Below, piece after piece: positions 44,383-53,161 of a stretch of DNA of 64,000 nt (position 1 is its first letter; every line of letters begins with the position of its first letter). Where the stretch lies: positions 372,001 through 436,000 of the forward strand of contig NZ_QQVY01000001.1 in NCBI RefSeq assembly GCF_003590715.1, written 5' to 3'. The stretch is from Paracoccus sp. JM45. GTDB taxonomy: Bacteria > Pseudomonadota > Alphaproteobacteria > Rhodobacterales > Rhodobacteraceae. The position numbers and the translations under genes are program-made. Under the pieces are notes generated by a model that saw only the letters and a list, made by a program, of their open reading frames with translations, was not told the DNA's origin and made no database searches.

Positions 44383-45878
44383 GGCTGCACCCCCAAAACG
44401 GTCTGGATATAGACGCTGGGGTCCAGAAGCTGGCCCGCTGCGCGTTCGGCAAATTGCACGAAGGGTTCAGGGAACAGACCGATGATGCAGGTCAGCGCGG
44501 CCAGTGCCACGATGGGCAGCATCAGCGCCATGCGGTGACCCATCGGAATATCCGACAGCCGTGGCTTGATCCCATCAGGGTGGTCCGGCCAGAACGCCGC
44601 CCCCCAGATTTTCGTCATCGAGAAGATGGTCAGCAGACCAACCGCCAGACCGATGCCGGCCACCACCCACATATCCAGATCCAGCGCCGCTTTTACCACG
44701 ATGAACTTCGCCCAGAAGCCAGACAGCGGCGGAAAGCCCGCTAGTGAAAACGCCGGGATCAGGAACAGGAAAGCAAGTACCGGCGCATGGGCATAAAGAC
44801 CGCCGATGCGCGACAGTTCGGTCGATCCAGCGATGCGTTTGGCGACCCCTGCGACAAAGAACAGGTTGGCCTTTACGATGATATGGTGGACCAGATAGAA
44901 GACCGCGCCCATCAGTCCAAGCGGCGTATAAAGCGCCAGACCAAGGATCATATAACCGATCTGGCTGATGATATGGAACGACAGGATGCGGCGGAAATCA
45001 TTCATCGCAGCGGCCCCCAGCACACCGGTGATCATGGTAATCACCGCCAGCCACAGCAAGATCGAATGGGTGAACGCAATATCCTGATCAAAAATCAGCG
45101 TGAAGGTCCGCATCAGGGAATAGACCCCGACCTTGGTCAACAGCCCCGCAAAGATCGCCGAAACCGCAACCGGCGGCGTGTGATAGGATGCAGGCAGCCA
45201 GAAGAACAGCGGGAACATCGCCGCCTTGACCCCGAAGGCCACCATGAACATCACGGCAATCGCAGTCAGCAGGCCGGTGTTTTCAACCTCGCGCACGGCC
45301 AGATGCAGGTCGGCCATATTCAGGGTTCCGGTGATGCCGTAAAGCAGGCCGATGCCGGTCAGGAACATGATTGTCGAAATCAGGTTCAGCGTTACATATT
45401 TGATGCCGCCATCCAGCTGTTCGCGCGATCCGCCCAGAACCAGCAAGCCGAAGCTGGCAATCAGCATCACCTCGAACCAGACATAGAGGTTGAACAGATC
45501 GCCAGTCAGAAAGGCGCCGCACACACCCACCAGCAGAACCTGCAACAGCGCATGAAAGCCCAGCTGTTCAAGCCGCTTGGGGATTTCGCCAAAGGAATAA
45601 ACCACAGTGGCAAGACCGGTGATGGCGGTGATGACCACCATGACGCCGCTAAGAAGATCCGCGACCAGCGTGATACCGAACGGGGCATCCCAGTTCGACA
45701 TCTGGGCGGCAATCACGCCCTGATCCAGCACATCCGACATCAACAAGCAGCTGGCGAACAACAACAGCGTCGTGCCGGCCAGCGATATCCAGCGGCCTGC
45801 GGGTGATTTACGGAACAGATAGGATGCGACAGCCGTCATCATCGGGATGACGATGGGATAGACCAGAAGCCAGCTCAT
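44379..45878 (-). CDS. mrpD: Mrp antiporter subunit D (NuoN/M-like)
   Basis: The 499-residue protein has about 14 helices of the proton-translocating NuoM/N-type fold, with LYVWFEVMLIASFGLLVLGG (about residues 128-147), KAAMFPLFFWLPASYHTPP and LVHHIIVKANLFFVAGVA. MrpD and MrpA form the proton and sodium pathways of the complex. It overlaps mrpC and mrpE by four bases each, consistent with translational coupling. Confidence 0.96.
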   Translation of the reverse strand: MSWLLVYPIVIPMMTAVASYLFRKSPAGRWISLAGTTLLLFASCLLMSDVLDQGVIAAQMSNWDAPFGITLVADLLSGVMVVITAITGLATVVYSFGEIPKRLEQLGFHALLQVLLVGVCGAFLTGDLFNLYVWFEVMLIASFGLLVLGGSREQLDGGIKYVTLNLISTIMFLTGIGLLYGITGTLNMADLHLAVREVENTGLLTAIAVMFMVAFGVKAAMFPLFFWLPASYHTPPVAVSAIFAGLLTKVGVYSLMRTFTLIFDQDIAFTHSILLWLAVITMITGVLGAAAMNDFRRILSFHIISQIGYMILGLALYTPLGLMGAVFYLVHHIIVKANLFFVAGVAKRIAGSTELSRIGGLYAHAPVLAFLFLIPAFSLAGFPPLSGFWAKFIVVKAALDLDMWVVAGIGLAVGLLTIFSMTKIWGAAFWPDHPDGIKPRLSDIPMGHRMALMLPIVALAALTCIIGLFPEPFVQFAERAAGQLLDPSVYIQTVLGVQP

Positions 45879-46237
45879 TTCTTGGCCTCCTCGGGCTCGG
45901 CAATGCGCATTTCATCGCTGTTGACGGTGCCAAGCGACATATAGGTGCGATAGACCAGCGCCAGCGCAAAGGCCAACAGACCAAAGCCGATCACAATGGC
46001 GGTCAGCACCAGCGCCTGCGGCAGGGCATTCGCAATCGGGCCATCAGGGGCATAGGCCCCGTCGGCGATCAGCGGCGGCGCACCAACAGTCAGACGGCCG
46101 GCGGCAAAAATGACAAGGTTCACGGCATTCGACAGCAGGACCAGTCCGAACAGAAAACGCAGGACATTGCGATCCAGCATCATATAGACCGAGGTCGCGA
46201 CAAGAATGCCGATGGTAACTGCAAGCAGCAACTCCAC
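45875..46237 (-). CDS. mrpC: Mrp antiporter subunit C (NuoK-like)
   Basis: The 120-residue protein has three helices and the MnhC/NuoK motif LRFLFGLVLLSNAVNLVIFAAGRL (shown in part: FGLVLLSNAVNLVIFAAG, about residues 31-48) and LPQALVLTAIVIGFGLLAFAL. It lies two bases after mrpB and overlaps mrpD. Confidence 0.96.
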   Translation of the reverse strand: MELLLAVTIGILVATSVYMMLDRNVLRFLFGLVLLSNAVNLVIFAAGRLTVGAPPLIADGAYAPDGPIANALPQALVLTAIVIGFGLLAFALALVYRTYMSLGTVNSDEMRIAEPEEAKK

Positions 46238-46239
46238 GC

Positions 46240-46659
46240 TTAGATCTCCTGTTCCAAGGCAAAGACCAGCGTCAGGATTCCGCCGAAAACAGCCATATAG
46301 ACGCCAATATCAAAGAACAGCACCGATGAGATGGGGATGCCCTCGTTGCCTTCGCTGGCAAACAGAAAAAACCATTGGCCGGTAAAGAAAGGCTGGCCCG
46401 CCAGACCTGCGGACAGCCCCGCAAGCCCCGCAACCCCCACACCCAGCATCGCCATATTCGCCGGATCGACGCGCAGGGCCCGCTGTGCCTCATCTACAGA
46501 TGCAGCAATGGTATAGAGGATAAACGCAGTTGCCCCGATCAGCCCGCCGATAAAGCCGCCCCCCGGAAGGTTGTGACCGCGCAGCAGGGCATAGACCGAA
46601 AAGACCAGAAGCAAAGCGACCAGAAGACGCGTGGTTGTTGTCAGGATCAGTGACTGCAT
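46240..46659 (-). CDS. mrpB: Mrp antiporter subunit B
   Basis: The 139-residue protein has four membrane segments and the MnhB core [21 protein letters not shown] (shown in part: [14 protein letters not shown], about residues 28-41), with the later [15 protein letters not shown]. It is encoded as a separate protein here rather than fused to MrpA, so the operon is the seven-gene group 1 type. Three bases separate it from mrpA. Confidence 0.96.
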   Translation of the reverse strand: MQSLILTTTTRLLVALLLVFSVYALLRGHNLPGGGFIGGLIGATAFILYTIAASVDEAQRALRVDPANMAMLGVGVAGLAGLSAGLAGQPFFTGQWFFLFASEGNEGIPISSVLFFDIGVYMAVFGGILTLVFALEQEI

Positions 46660-46662
46660 CGC

Positions 46663-48951
46663 TCAGGTCTCCTTCTCGTCGGGGGTGGATTTCTTGATCC
46701 CGCGCAGCAGGGCATAAGCGGCGATGGCCGCCATAGTGACAACGGTGATTTCTCCGAATGTATCCAATGCGCGGAAGTCAACCAGAATGACGTTCACGAT
46801 ATTGCGGCCATGTGCGTCGGGATAGGAGGATTTTTCGAAGAACTCGGTCAGGCGCGGATCGAAATCACTGCCCAACACCGACAGCATCAGGAAAGTTATC
46901 ACAGCCCCGACACCGCCCGCGATAACCGCATGACCGGCGCGGAACGTTTTTGTGGATCGGCGCGGCAGATACGGCAGACGCAGCATGACAAGGCTGACCA
47001 GCACAACAACCAACACTTCGACCAGCAGCTGGGTAATGGCAACATCGGGGGCGCTGAAGGTGATGAAAATCAGCGAAACGCCGATGCCGACCACGCCCAT
47101 GCCCGCCACCGCCGTCATCCGGCTGTGGGTCCATGTCACAAGGATCGCGCCGACAATGATCAGCGCCAGCACTGTCCATTGCACCGGATGTACCTCGGCG
47201 GCGGACAGGCCGATGGCCCCGTCAAACGCCCCCTTGAACAGATAGGTGCCGCCGACCAGCACAATAAAGGTGGCAAAAATCACCGCCATATAGCGCTGAA
47301 GACTGCCGTTCTGGATCAGTGCCGTCTGCCATGCGGCAAAAGCCTTGAAGCCATCCAGAAGGCGGTCCCAACCGGCATCGAAATCGACAGGATTGCTTGC
47401 CTCGAACCGTGCAAGGAAACCGCGCAGTTTCTGGTGGCACAGATACAGCAGCCAACCCGCTGCAAAGGTTGCCAGCGACAGATAGAGCGCCGCGTTAAAG
47501 CCGCCCCACAGATGCAGGTGCAGATCCTCGTGCGGGCCATAAACGGCGCGGGCGGCGGGCCCGACGATATATTCGCCCAGCAGATCCGGCAGCAGACCGA
47601 AGGTCAGCGACAGCGCCCCCAGAACCAGCGGTCCGGCCAGCATCTGCCATGGCCCCTCATGCGCTTTATGCGGAGTCTGTCCCATTTTTCCGGTGAAGGG
47701 TTTCCACGCGACGATGCCGCCCGCGACAAACATCAGCGCCGAGGCGGCAAAGGTCATCGCAATGACCCAATACATCGCCCCGCCTTCCAGCCCCAGACCC
47801 GCTTTATACATGTATTCCTTGCCAACAAAGCCGACCAGCGGCGGAATGCCCGCCATGCTTAGCGCGGCTAAGGCGGCAGCAATCGCCGTCAAAGGCATCG
47901 CCCTGCCCAGCCCGCTGAGGGTATTGGCATCACGTGTTCCGGTCGAATGGTCGACAATGCCGATCATCAGGAACAGCGCAGCCTTATAGAGCGAATGGAC
48001 GACCAGAAACAGCATCGCGGCGGAAATGGCATAATGCGTGCCCGCGCCGATCAGCATGGTCAGCGTGCCCAGCGCCATCAGGGTGGTATAGGCCAGCACC
48101 TGCTTGATGTCGGTCTGACGGATGGCCATGACCGATGCAAACACCGCCGTCACGCCGCCAAAGATTGTCAGCACCCAGAACCAGACAGGCGTATCGCCCA
48201 GCACAGGGTTCATGCGCGCCATCAAAAAAATGCCCGCCTTGACCATCGTTGCGCTGTGCAGATAGGCCGAAACCGGCGTCGGGGCGGCCATGGCATTGGG
48301 CAGCCAGAAGTGGAACGGCACTTGCGCCGATTTGGTGAAGGCCCCCGCAAGGAACATCAGCAGGATCGCCAGATACATCGGATGGTTCCGGATCAGATCG
48401 CCTTGGGCAACAATTCCGGACACCTCATAGGTTCCCGCGACATTCCCCAGAACGATGATCCCCGCCAACAGGGTCAGACCGCCCGCGCCTGTCACCAGCA
48501 ACGCCTGCAACGCCGAACGACGCGACACCGCTTTATCGGCGTTGAACCCGATCAGCAGATAGGAAGAAATTGTCGTCACTTCCCAAAAAACAAAGATCGA
48601 CAGCAGGTTATCGGACAGCACCAGCCCCAGCATCCCGACCATAAAGGCCAGCAGATAGCAGACAAAGCGCGGATAATGCGGATGATCGCCCAGATAGCGC
48701 GACGAATACAACGTCACCGCCGTACCGATACCGGTGATCAGCAGCGCGAATGTCATGCTAAGCCCGTCCAGCAACACCGAAAGCCGGATCCCCAGTGAGG
48801 GAACCCAGTCCATGCCGCGCAGGATCGGCACCTCGGCCACTTCGGGAAGCAGCCCCATGAAATAAACGAATAGCACCGCCGGAAACACAATCGAAATCCA
48901 GCCAGCCGGCCCGCCCATGAAGCGGGGTACCTTGGTATAGTCTTCAGCCAT
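46663..48951 (-). CDS. mrpA: Mrp antiporter subunit A (NuoL-like)
   Basis: The 762-residue membrane protein has a NuoL-like N-terminal part (residues 1-480; VFWEVTTISSYLLIGFNADKA, PFHFWLPNAMAAPTPVSAYLHSATMVKAG shown in part: FHFWLPNAMAAPTPVSAYL) and an MrpA-specific C-terminus (about 590-762; FSAPDVAITQLLVEVLVVVL, VNVILVDFRALDTFGEI). It heads mrpABCDEFG, which exports Na+ in exchange for H+. I chose ATG 48951 (MAEDYTKV); the frame is open 52 codons further upstream without family-like sequence. Confidence 0.96.
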   Translation of the reverse strand: MAEDYTKVPRFMGGPAGWISIVFPAVLFVYFMGLLPEVAEVPILRGMDWVPSLGIRLSVLLDGLSMTFALLITGIGTAVTLYSSRYLGDHPHYPRFVCYLLAFMVGMLGLVLSDNLLSIFVFWEVTTISSYLLIGFNADKAVSRRSALQALLVTGAGGLTLLAGIIVLGNVAGTYEVSGIVAQGDLIRNHPMYLAILLMFLAGAFTKSAQVPFHFWLPNAMAAPTPVSAYLHSATMVKAGIFLMARMNPVLGDTPVWFWVLTIFGGVTAVFASVMAIRQTDIKQVLAYTTLMALGTLTMLIGAGTHYAISAAMLFLVVHSLYKAALFLMIGIVDHSTGTRDANTLSGLGRAMPLTAIAAALAALSMAGIPPLVGFVGKEYMYKAGLGLEGGAMYWVIAMTFAASALMFVAGGIVAWKPFTGKMGQTPHKAHEGPWQMLAGPLVLGALSLTFGLLPDLLGEYIVGPAARAVYGPHEDLHLHLWGGFNAALYLSLATFAAGWLLYLCHQKLRGFLARFEASNPVDFDAGWDRLLDGFKAFAAWQTALIQNGSLQRYMAVIFATFIVLVGGTYLFKGAFDGAIGLSAAEVHPVQWTVLALIIVGAILVTWTHSRMTAVAGMGVVGIGVSLIFITFSAPDVAITQLLVEVLVVVLVSLVMLRLPYLPRRSTKTFRAGHAVIAGGVGAVITFLMLSVLGSDFDPRLTEFFEKSSYPDAHGRNIVNVILVDFRALDTFGEITVVTMAAIAAYALLRGIKKSTPDEKET

Positions 48952-49202
48952 GTCTCGAACCTCTGTCGCGGCATGCAGGTTGCAGGTGGGTCTAGCACCC
49001 TTTTCTGGTGGGAAACAGTCGCATGCGGAACGGAATCGAACCAATCGAGACGAAAAACAATCCCAACCTTTCGACGGGCAGCGACCATCTGCGACACCCG
49101 ACCGCACCTAAGACTTGTCGTAGGGGCAGACATGGTTTCACTATGGCGCGCAATCGGGACGGCCTGCCGTCCGTGATTCGAAAGATATAAAAAGGACATC
49201 CC

Positions 49203-49748
49203 ATGCAGCACGCCAAGGCGCTTATCGACAACCGTAACCCTGCAGTGCAGATCGGTCTGACGCTGGCCGCCGCGGCGCTGATCACATTGGGTGCAAAAAT
49301 CCAGGTGCCGTTCTGGCCCGTGCCGATGACCCTGCAAACACTCGCCACGCTGTTGATTGCCGCAGCCTTGGGACCGCGTCTGGGTCTGGCCGCCATGGGC
49401 GCCTATGTCGCTGCGGGCATGGCCGGGCTGCCGGTCTTTGCAGGATCGCCTGCACGCGGCATGGGTCTTGCCTATCTTGCCGGTCCGACCACCGGCTTTC
49501 TGATCGGTATGGCGCTGGCGATGGTTGTGACGGGTGTTCTGGCGCGCGCGCAGGGTTGGGCCATGACAGCCGTGGCACTGGTGGCCGGTACCGTCGCAAT
49601 CTATGTCCCCGGCCTGATGTGGCTGTCGGCTTTTGTGCCTGCGGACCAGTTGCTGACTGTGGGCGTGGCCCCCTTCATTCTGGGTGATATGGTCAAGATC
49701 GTCCTGGGCACTATGCTGCTGCAGGCAGCCCAGCGCTTGCGCGGCTGA
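49203..49748 (+). CDS. bioY: Biotin transporter substrate-binding subunit BioY
   Basis: The 181-residue protein has six helices and BioY motifs: ITLGAKIQVPFWPVPMTLQTLATLL (shown in part: AKIQVPFWPVPMTLQTLA, about residues 29-46) and GAYVAAGMAGLPVFAG, and GPTTGFLIGMALAMVV. It binds and imports biotin, alone or with an ECF energising module; no bioMN genes lie near it. It diverges from mrpA across a 251-base spacer in which I found no gene and no clear BioR box. Confidence 0.96.
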   Translation: MQHAKALIDNRNPAVQIGLTLAAAALITLGAKIQVPFWPVPMTLQTLATLLIAAALGPRLGLAAMGAYVAAGMAGLPVFAGSPARGMGLAYLAGPTTGFLIGMALAMVVTGVLARAQGWAMTAVALVAGTVAIYVPGLMWLSAFVPADQLLTVGVAPFILGDMVKIVLGTMLLQAAQRLRG

Positions 49749-49772
49749 CAGCTTTGGCATCATAACGCTGTG

Positions 49773-49799
49773 AACGGAGCCCTTTGTGGCCCCGTTTTG
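49773..49799 (+). terminator. Probable terminator after bioY
   Basis: ACGGAGCC and GGCCCCGT form an eight-base-pair stem with one mismatch and a short loop, followed by a TTTT run, 25 bases after the bioY stop. Confidence 0.6.
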
Positions 49800-49896
49800 C
49801 ATATGGACCCCACGTCACCTTTTGCCAAAGCAGCTTTCATAGCCATTGCATTCTCTGCAAACTCGGCTTTGCCGTGACCAAGGAAAGACCTGCCCC

Positions 49897-50337
49897 ATGT
49901 CCGAACCCGATGCCCTGCATCTTGATATCATCAGACGTGTTGAAGACAGCTTAAAGGCCCAAGGCCTGATGCGGCATCTGGGCGTCGAGATCGCCTGCAT
50001 CCGCCCCGGAGAGGTCACATTGCGCCTGCCCTTCCGCCCCGAACTGACCCAGCACCATGGCTTCTTCCATGCAGGCGCGACATCCGCACTGGCCGATACC
50101 GCAGGTGGCTTTGCGGGCTTTACCCTGTTTCCGGAAGGCAGCACGGTTCTGACTACGGAATTCAAGATGAACCTGCTGGCCCCCGCAAACGGCGACCATC
50201 TGGAAGCGGTCGGGCGGGTCATCAAACACGGACGCACGCTGACCATCTGCCAGCTGGATGTCTTCGGCATCGACGGTGACAGCCGCACCCATGTTGCGAC
50301 AGGCCTGCAAACGCTAATCTGCATGCAGGGCGATTGA
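49897..50337 (+). CDS. PaaI-family hotdog thioesterase
   Basis: The 146-residue protein has the PaaI/hotdog core: LTQHHGFFHAGATSALADTAGGFAG (shown in part: QHHGFFHAGATSALADTAGG, about residues 49-68), with the conserved His-Gly and Asp, and the late FKMNLLAPANGDHLEA. Members hydrolyse aryl- or medium-chain acyl-CoA thioesters. The start at 49897 follows AAGGAAAGA by about a dozen bases. A leader of 17 codons upstream in the same frame is unlikely to be translated. Confidence 0.9.
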   Translation: MSEPDALHLDIIRRVEDSLKAQGLMRHLGVEIACIRPGEVTLRLPFRPELTQHHGFFHAGATSALADTAGGFAGFTLFPEGSTVLTTEFKMNLLAPANGDHLEAVGRVIKHGRTLTICQLDVFGIDGDSRTHVATGLQTLICMQGD

Positions 50338-50421
50338 TCCGCTTTGCCCCTCCCTCGTGACACCACCCCGCACATGGCGTAGATAGCGGCAAAATTGTTG
50401 TGAACCGCAAAGGGTGGATTG

Positions 50422-51822
50422 ATGGCACAAGCAAATATCGGGTTGATCGGACTGGGAACCATGGGTGCCGCGCTAGCGATGAATATCGCTGAAAAGGGCT
50501 TTCCCATCGCAGTCTGGAACCGCACCACCGAGGTGACCCATAAATTCCACGCGGATGCCGGCGATCTGGCCGACAGCGTGATCCCGACCGAAACGCTGGC
50601 CGATTTCGTCGCCGCCATTACTCCGCCCCGTGCGATCATCCTGATGGTTCCGGCAGGCCCCGCCGTCGATGCCCAGCTAGAGGCGCTGACCCCGCTGCTG
50701 GGCGCTGATGATCTGGTTATCGACGCAGGCAACGCCGATTTCCACGACACCAACCGCCGCAACGACGCGGGCCTGCCGTTCCACTTCCTTGGAATGGGTG
50801 TCTCGGGTGGTGAAGAAGGCGCGCGTCACGGTCCGGCCATCATGGGCGGCGGCGATGCGGCCGATTGGGACCGCGTGTCGAACGTGATGAACGCGATTTC
50901 CGCCAAGGCGGATGATGGCGAACCCTGCGCGGCCCGTATGGGTGACGCAGGCGCGGGCCATTTTGTCAAAATGGTCCATAACGGCATCGAATATGCCGAT
51001 ATGCAGATGATCGCCGAGGTATACGGCCTGATGCGCGATGGCATGGGCATGGACGCGGGCGCTATCTCGGACGTCTTCAGCGGCTGGAACGAAGGCGTTC
51101 TGTCGTCCTATCTGATCGAGATTTCGGCCAAGGTCACCGCTGCTACCGACAAGCACACCGGCAAAGCGATGCCCGACGTCATTCTGGACCGCGCAGGCCA
51201 GAAGGGCACAGGCCGTTGGACCGCGATCGAGGCGCAGCACCTGTCCGCCCCCATCCCCGTGATCGAGGCTGCTGTGATGGCGCGCAACGTCTCGGCCCGT
51301 CTGGACGAACGCAAGGCAGGCGAGGCCCGCTTTGGCGCCGCCCCCCAGCCCTGCGACATGGACGCATCGGCACTGGAACAGGCACTGATCGCGGGCAAGA
51401 TCCTGTGCTATGCGCAGGGCTTCACGATGATCTCGGGGGCATCCGACCGCTTCGGCTGGACGCTGAACCTGCCGGAAATTGCCAAGGTCTGGCGCGCGGG
51501 CTGCATCATCCGGTCCTCGATGCTGAACGATATGGCCGATGCACTTGGCGAAGACCCCGACCGCAACCTGATCATGGCACCCTTCTTTGCCGATCTGATC
51601 GAAAAGGGCCTGCCCGGATTGCGTCAGGTCGTGTCGCAAGGCATCGCCGCCGGTCACGCTCTGCCTGCGCTGGCCTCGGGCCTGATGTGGTTCGATATGA
51701 TGCGCACATCGCGCGGCACGGCGAACATGCTGCAGGCACAGCGCGACTTCTTCGGCGCACATGGCTTTGAACGCCTTGACGGCATTCAGGATGCACATGG
51801 CCCTTGGGGCAGCAAAGCCTGA
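50422..51822 (+). CDS. gnd: 6-phosphogluconate dehydrogenase (decarboxylating)
   Basis: The 466-residue enzyme has the Rossmann start NIGLIGLGTMGAALAMNIAEKG (shown in part: GLIGLGTMGAALAMNIAEKG), substrate motifs LGMGVSGGEEGARHGPAIMGGG (shown in part: GMGVSGGEEGARHGPAIMGG), GAGHFVKMVHNGIEYADMQ, and the late RDFFGAHGFERLD. It oxidises 6-phosphogluconate to ribulose-5-phosphate and CO2 with NADP. ATG at 50422 follows AGGGTGGA. It is monocistronic and converges on the EctR-like gene, separated by a hairpin. Confidence 0.97.
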   Translation: MAQANIGLIGLGTMGAALAMNIAEKGFPIAVWNRTTEVTHKFHADAGDLADSVIPTETLADFVAAITPPRAIILMVPAGPAVDAQLEALTPLLGADDLVIDAGNADFHDTNRRNDAGLPFHFLGMGVSGGEEGARHGPAIMGGGDAADWDRVSNVMNAISAKADDGEPCAARMGDAGAGHFVKMVHNGIEYADMQMIAEVYGLMRDGMGMDAGAISDVFSGWNEGVLSSYLIEISAKVTAATDKHTGKAMPDVILDRAGQKGTGRWTAIEAQHLSAPIPVIEAAVMARNVSARLDERKAGEARFGAAPQPCDMDASALEQALIAGKILCYAQGFTMISGASDRFGWTLNLPEIAKVWRAGCIIRSSMLNDMADALGEDPDRNLIMAPFFADLIEKGLPGLRQVVSQGIAAGHALPALASGLMWFDMMRTSRGTANMLQAQRDFFGAHGFERLDGIQDAHGPWGSKA

Positions 51823-51836
51823 ACCAATGGATTAGG

Positions 51837-51860
51837 GATCAGCCGCGCGGGCGGCTGATC
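51837..51860. terminator. Hairpin between gnd and the MarR/EctR-like gene
   Basis: GATCAGCCGC and GCGGCTGATC form a perfect ten-base-pair stem with a GCGG loop. It covers the C-terminal codons of the regulator gene and lies 14 bases past the gnd stop, so it could stop transcription from both sides. There is no clear T-run. Confidence 0.5.
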
Positions 51861-52342
51861 TCTCCCAATGTCAGCACGGGGGATGCGTCCATTTCTTGTG
51901 CATTCAGCATGGCGGCCACGCGTTCCAGCGATGCCACCAGCATCGATTGTTCCCAATCCTGCAAAGACTGGAAGCCTTTGACAAAATGCTGTTGCAGCGC
52001 GTCGGGGGCATTCCGCATCGCCTCGGCCCCTGCCTCGGTCAGGATGACGTGCAACTGGCGACGGTCCGTGACTGAACGTTCGCGCTGTGTCAGGCCCAGC
52101 TTGTTCAGCTGATCGACCAAGGCTGTTACAGTGGCCTGACTGACACCCATCCGGCCCGCCAGCAATGTCGGTGAGGCGCGTCGATCCTCTCGCCCCCCTA
52201 AAATCTGCAAGACGCGCAGCTTGGCCGGCGTCAGTCCGGCGGCCTGCGCCAGATCACGTTCATATTGTTCCGTCGCCCGAAGAATACGCCGGAGCGCGAT
52301 CAGGGCGTCATCTGTGCGGGGGTATGGGGCGATTTGAGTCAT
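51839..52342 (-). CDS. ectR: MarR-family regulator, EctR-like
   Basis: The 167-residue protein has the MarR core (RRASPTLLAGRMGVSQATVTALVDQLNKLGL shown in part: LLAGRMGVSQATVTALVDQL, about residues 60-79) and wing RERSVTDRRQLHVILTEAG. It diverges from ectABC-ask across 225 bases, the position of EctR1 in methylotrophs and of EctR/CosR-type repressors of ectoine genes in other bacteria. The family call is firm; the ectR name is assigned by position. Confidence 0.85.
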   Translation of the reverse strand: MTQIAPYPRTDDALIALRRILRATEQYERDLAQAAGLTPAKLRVLQILGGREDRRASPTLLAGRMGVSQATVTALVDQLNKLGLTQRERSVTDRRQLHVILTEAGAEAMRNAPDALQQHFVKGFQSLQDWEQSMLVASLERVAAMLNAQEMDASPVLTLGEISRPRG

Positions 52343-52404
52343 GTTTCATCATGCCATTGACAGGGTCGGCAGATCAATGCCGGAAGGTTCGAGGGCTAAA
52401 TAAT

Positions 52405-52416
52405 TTACTTGACTAA
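52405..52416. promoter_or_regulatory. TTACTTGACTAA, candidate EctR operator in the ect promoter region
   Basis: An imperfect palindrome (TTA...TAA arms around CTTGAC) about 150 bases upstream of ectA and about 65 upstream of ectR. Related AT-rich stretches occur at about 52470-52485 (TTACTTAGCTGAA) and 52527-52540 (TTTACTAGTTAGAT), both nearer ectA. TTGACT within it could also act as a -35 box. Symmetry and position only. Confidence 0.4.
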
Positions 52417-52567
52417 CAGGTTTCATCACGGATGCGTGCGAAATAACCCCGATAAGCCCCTATTTTATAGTTACTTAGCTGAAATCGCCCTAAAATTTCT
52501 GAATCAGTTGCAACCTAGGGGCTTCTTTACTAGTTAGATACCCGAAGCAATTGAGGATCAGGAGTCC

Positions 52568-53104
52568 ATGCCCAAAGACGTGCAAGACATTGAACGCCCC
52601 CAGCAGTTGACGCTGCGCAAGCCCGACGCAACCGATGGCGAAGCCATCTGGGAGCTGGTGCGTAGCTGCAAGCCACTGGATGAGAATTCAATGTATTGCA
52701 ATCTGGTGCAGGCCGAACATTTCCGCGACACATGCGTGCTGGCGGAACTTGACGGTGCTGTCGTCGGCTGGATTTCGGGACATATGATCCCCAATGAAGA
52801 CGCCCTTTTCGTCTGGCAGGTTGCTGTCAGCCCGAAAGCCCGTGGTTTGGGTCTTGGCCGTAAAATGCTGAACCATCTGGTCCAGCGCGACGAATGCGCC
52901 CAAGCGACCCGTATGAATACCACGATCACGCTGGACAATGACGCATCATGGGGACTGTTCCGCAGCTTTGCCCGCCATTCGGGCGGCCAGCTTAGCGATG
53001 ACCCCCACTTCATGCGCCACCGGCATTTCGGAGGTCGCCACGCGACCGAGCATATGGTGACGGTCACGTTGCCCCAGAATGCACCGCAGGCAAAAGCCGC
53101 CTGA
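52568..53104 (+). CDS. ectA: Diaminobutyrate acetyltransferase
   Basis: The 178-residue protein is a GNAT acetyltransferase: LRKPDATDGEAIWELVRSC (about residues 16-34), VWQVAVSPKARGLGLGRKMLNHL (shown in part: QVAVSPKARGLGLGRKML, acetyl-CoA loop, about 85-102) and TTITLDNDASWGLFRSFA. It acetylates diaminobutyrate in the second step of ectoine synthesis. A GGAG lies four bases before the ATG. First gene of ectABC-ask. Confidence 0.97.
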   Translation: MPKDVQDIERPQQLTLRKPDATDGEAIWELVRSCKPLDENSMYCNLVQAEHFRDTCVLAELDGAVVGWISGHMIPNEDALFVWQVAVSPKARGLGLGRKMLNHLVQRDECAQATRMNTTITLDNDASWGLFRSFARHSGGQLSDDPHFMRHRHFGGRHATEHMVTVTLPQNAPQAKAA

Positions 53105-53161
53105 ACTTATTCGTCTATCGAAGCAATTTTCAGAACGCACCTCTGTGCGAAAGGATACCCT

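Noticed and set aside
49140..49202. BioR box (TTATCTATAA-like) before bioY
   Set aside because: Only a partial half-site (AGATATAA) is present near 49187, with too little symmetry to claim an operator.
48753..49802. 349-codon minus-strand open frame over bioY
   Set aside because: It runs antisense to bioY and through the mrpA leader; no family features, and bioY is unmistakable on the plus strand.
52409..52437. TTGACT as a classical sigma-70 -35 box for ectA
   Set aside because: At 17-base spacing the -10 position reads ATGCGT, which is too poor; I left promoter calls open.
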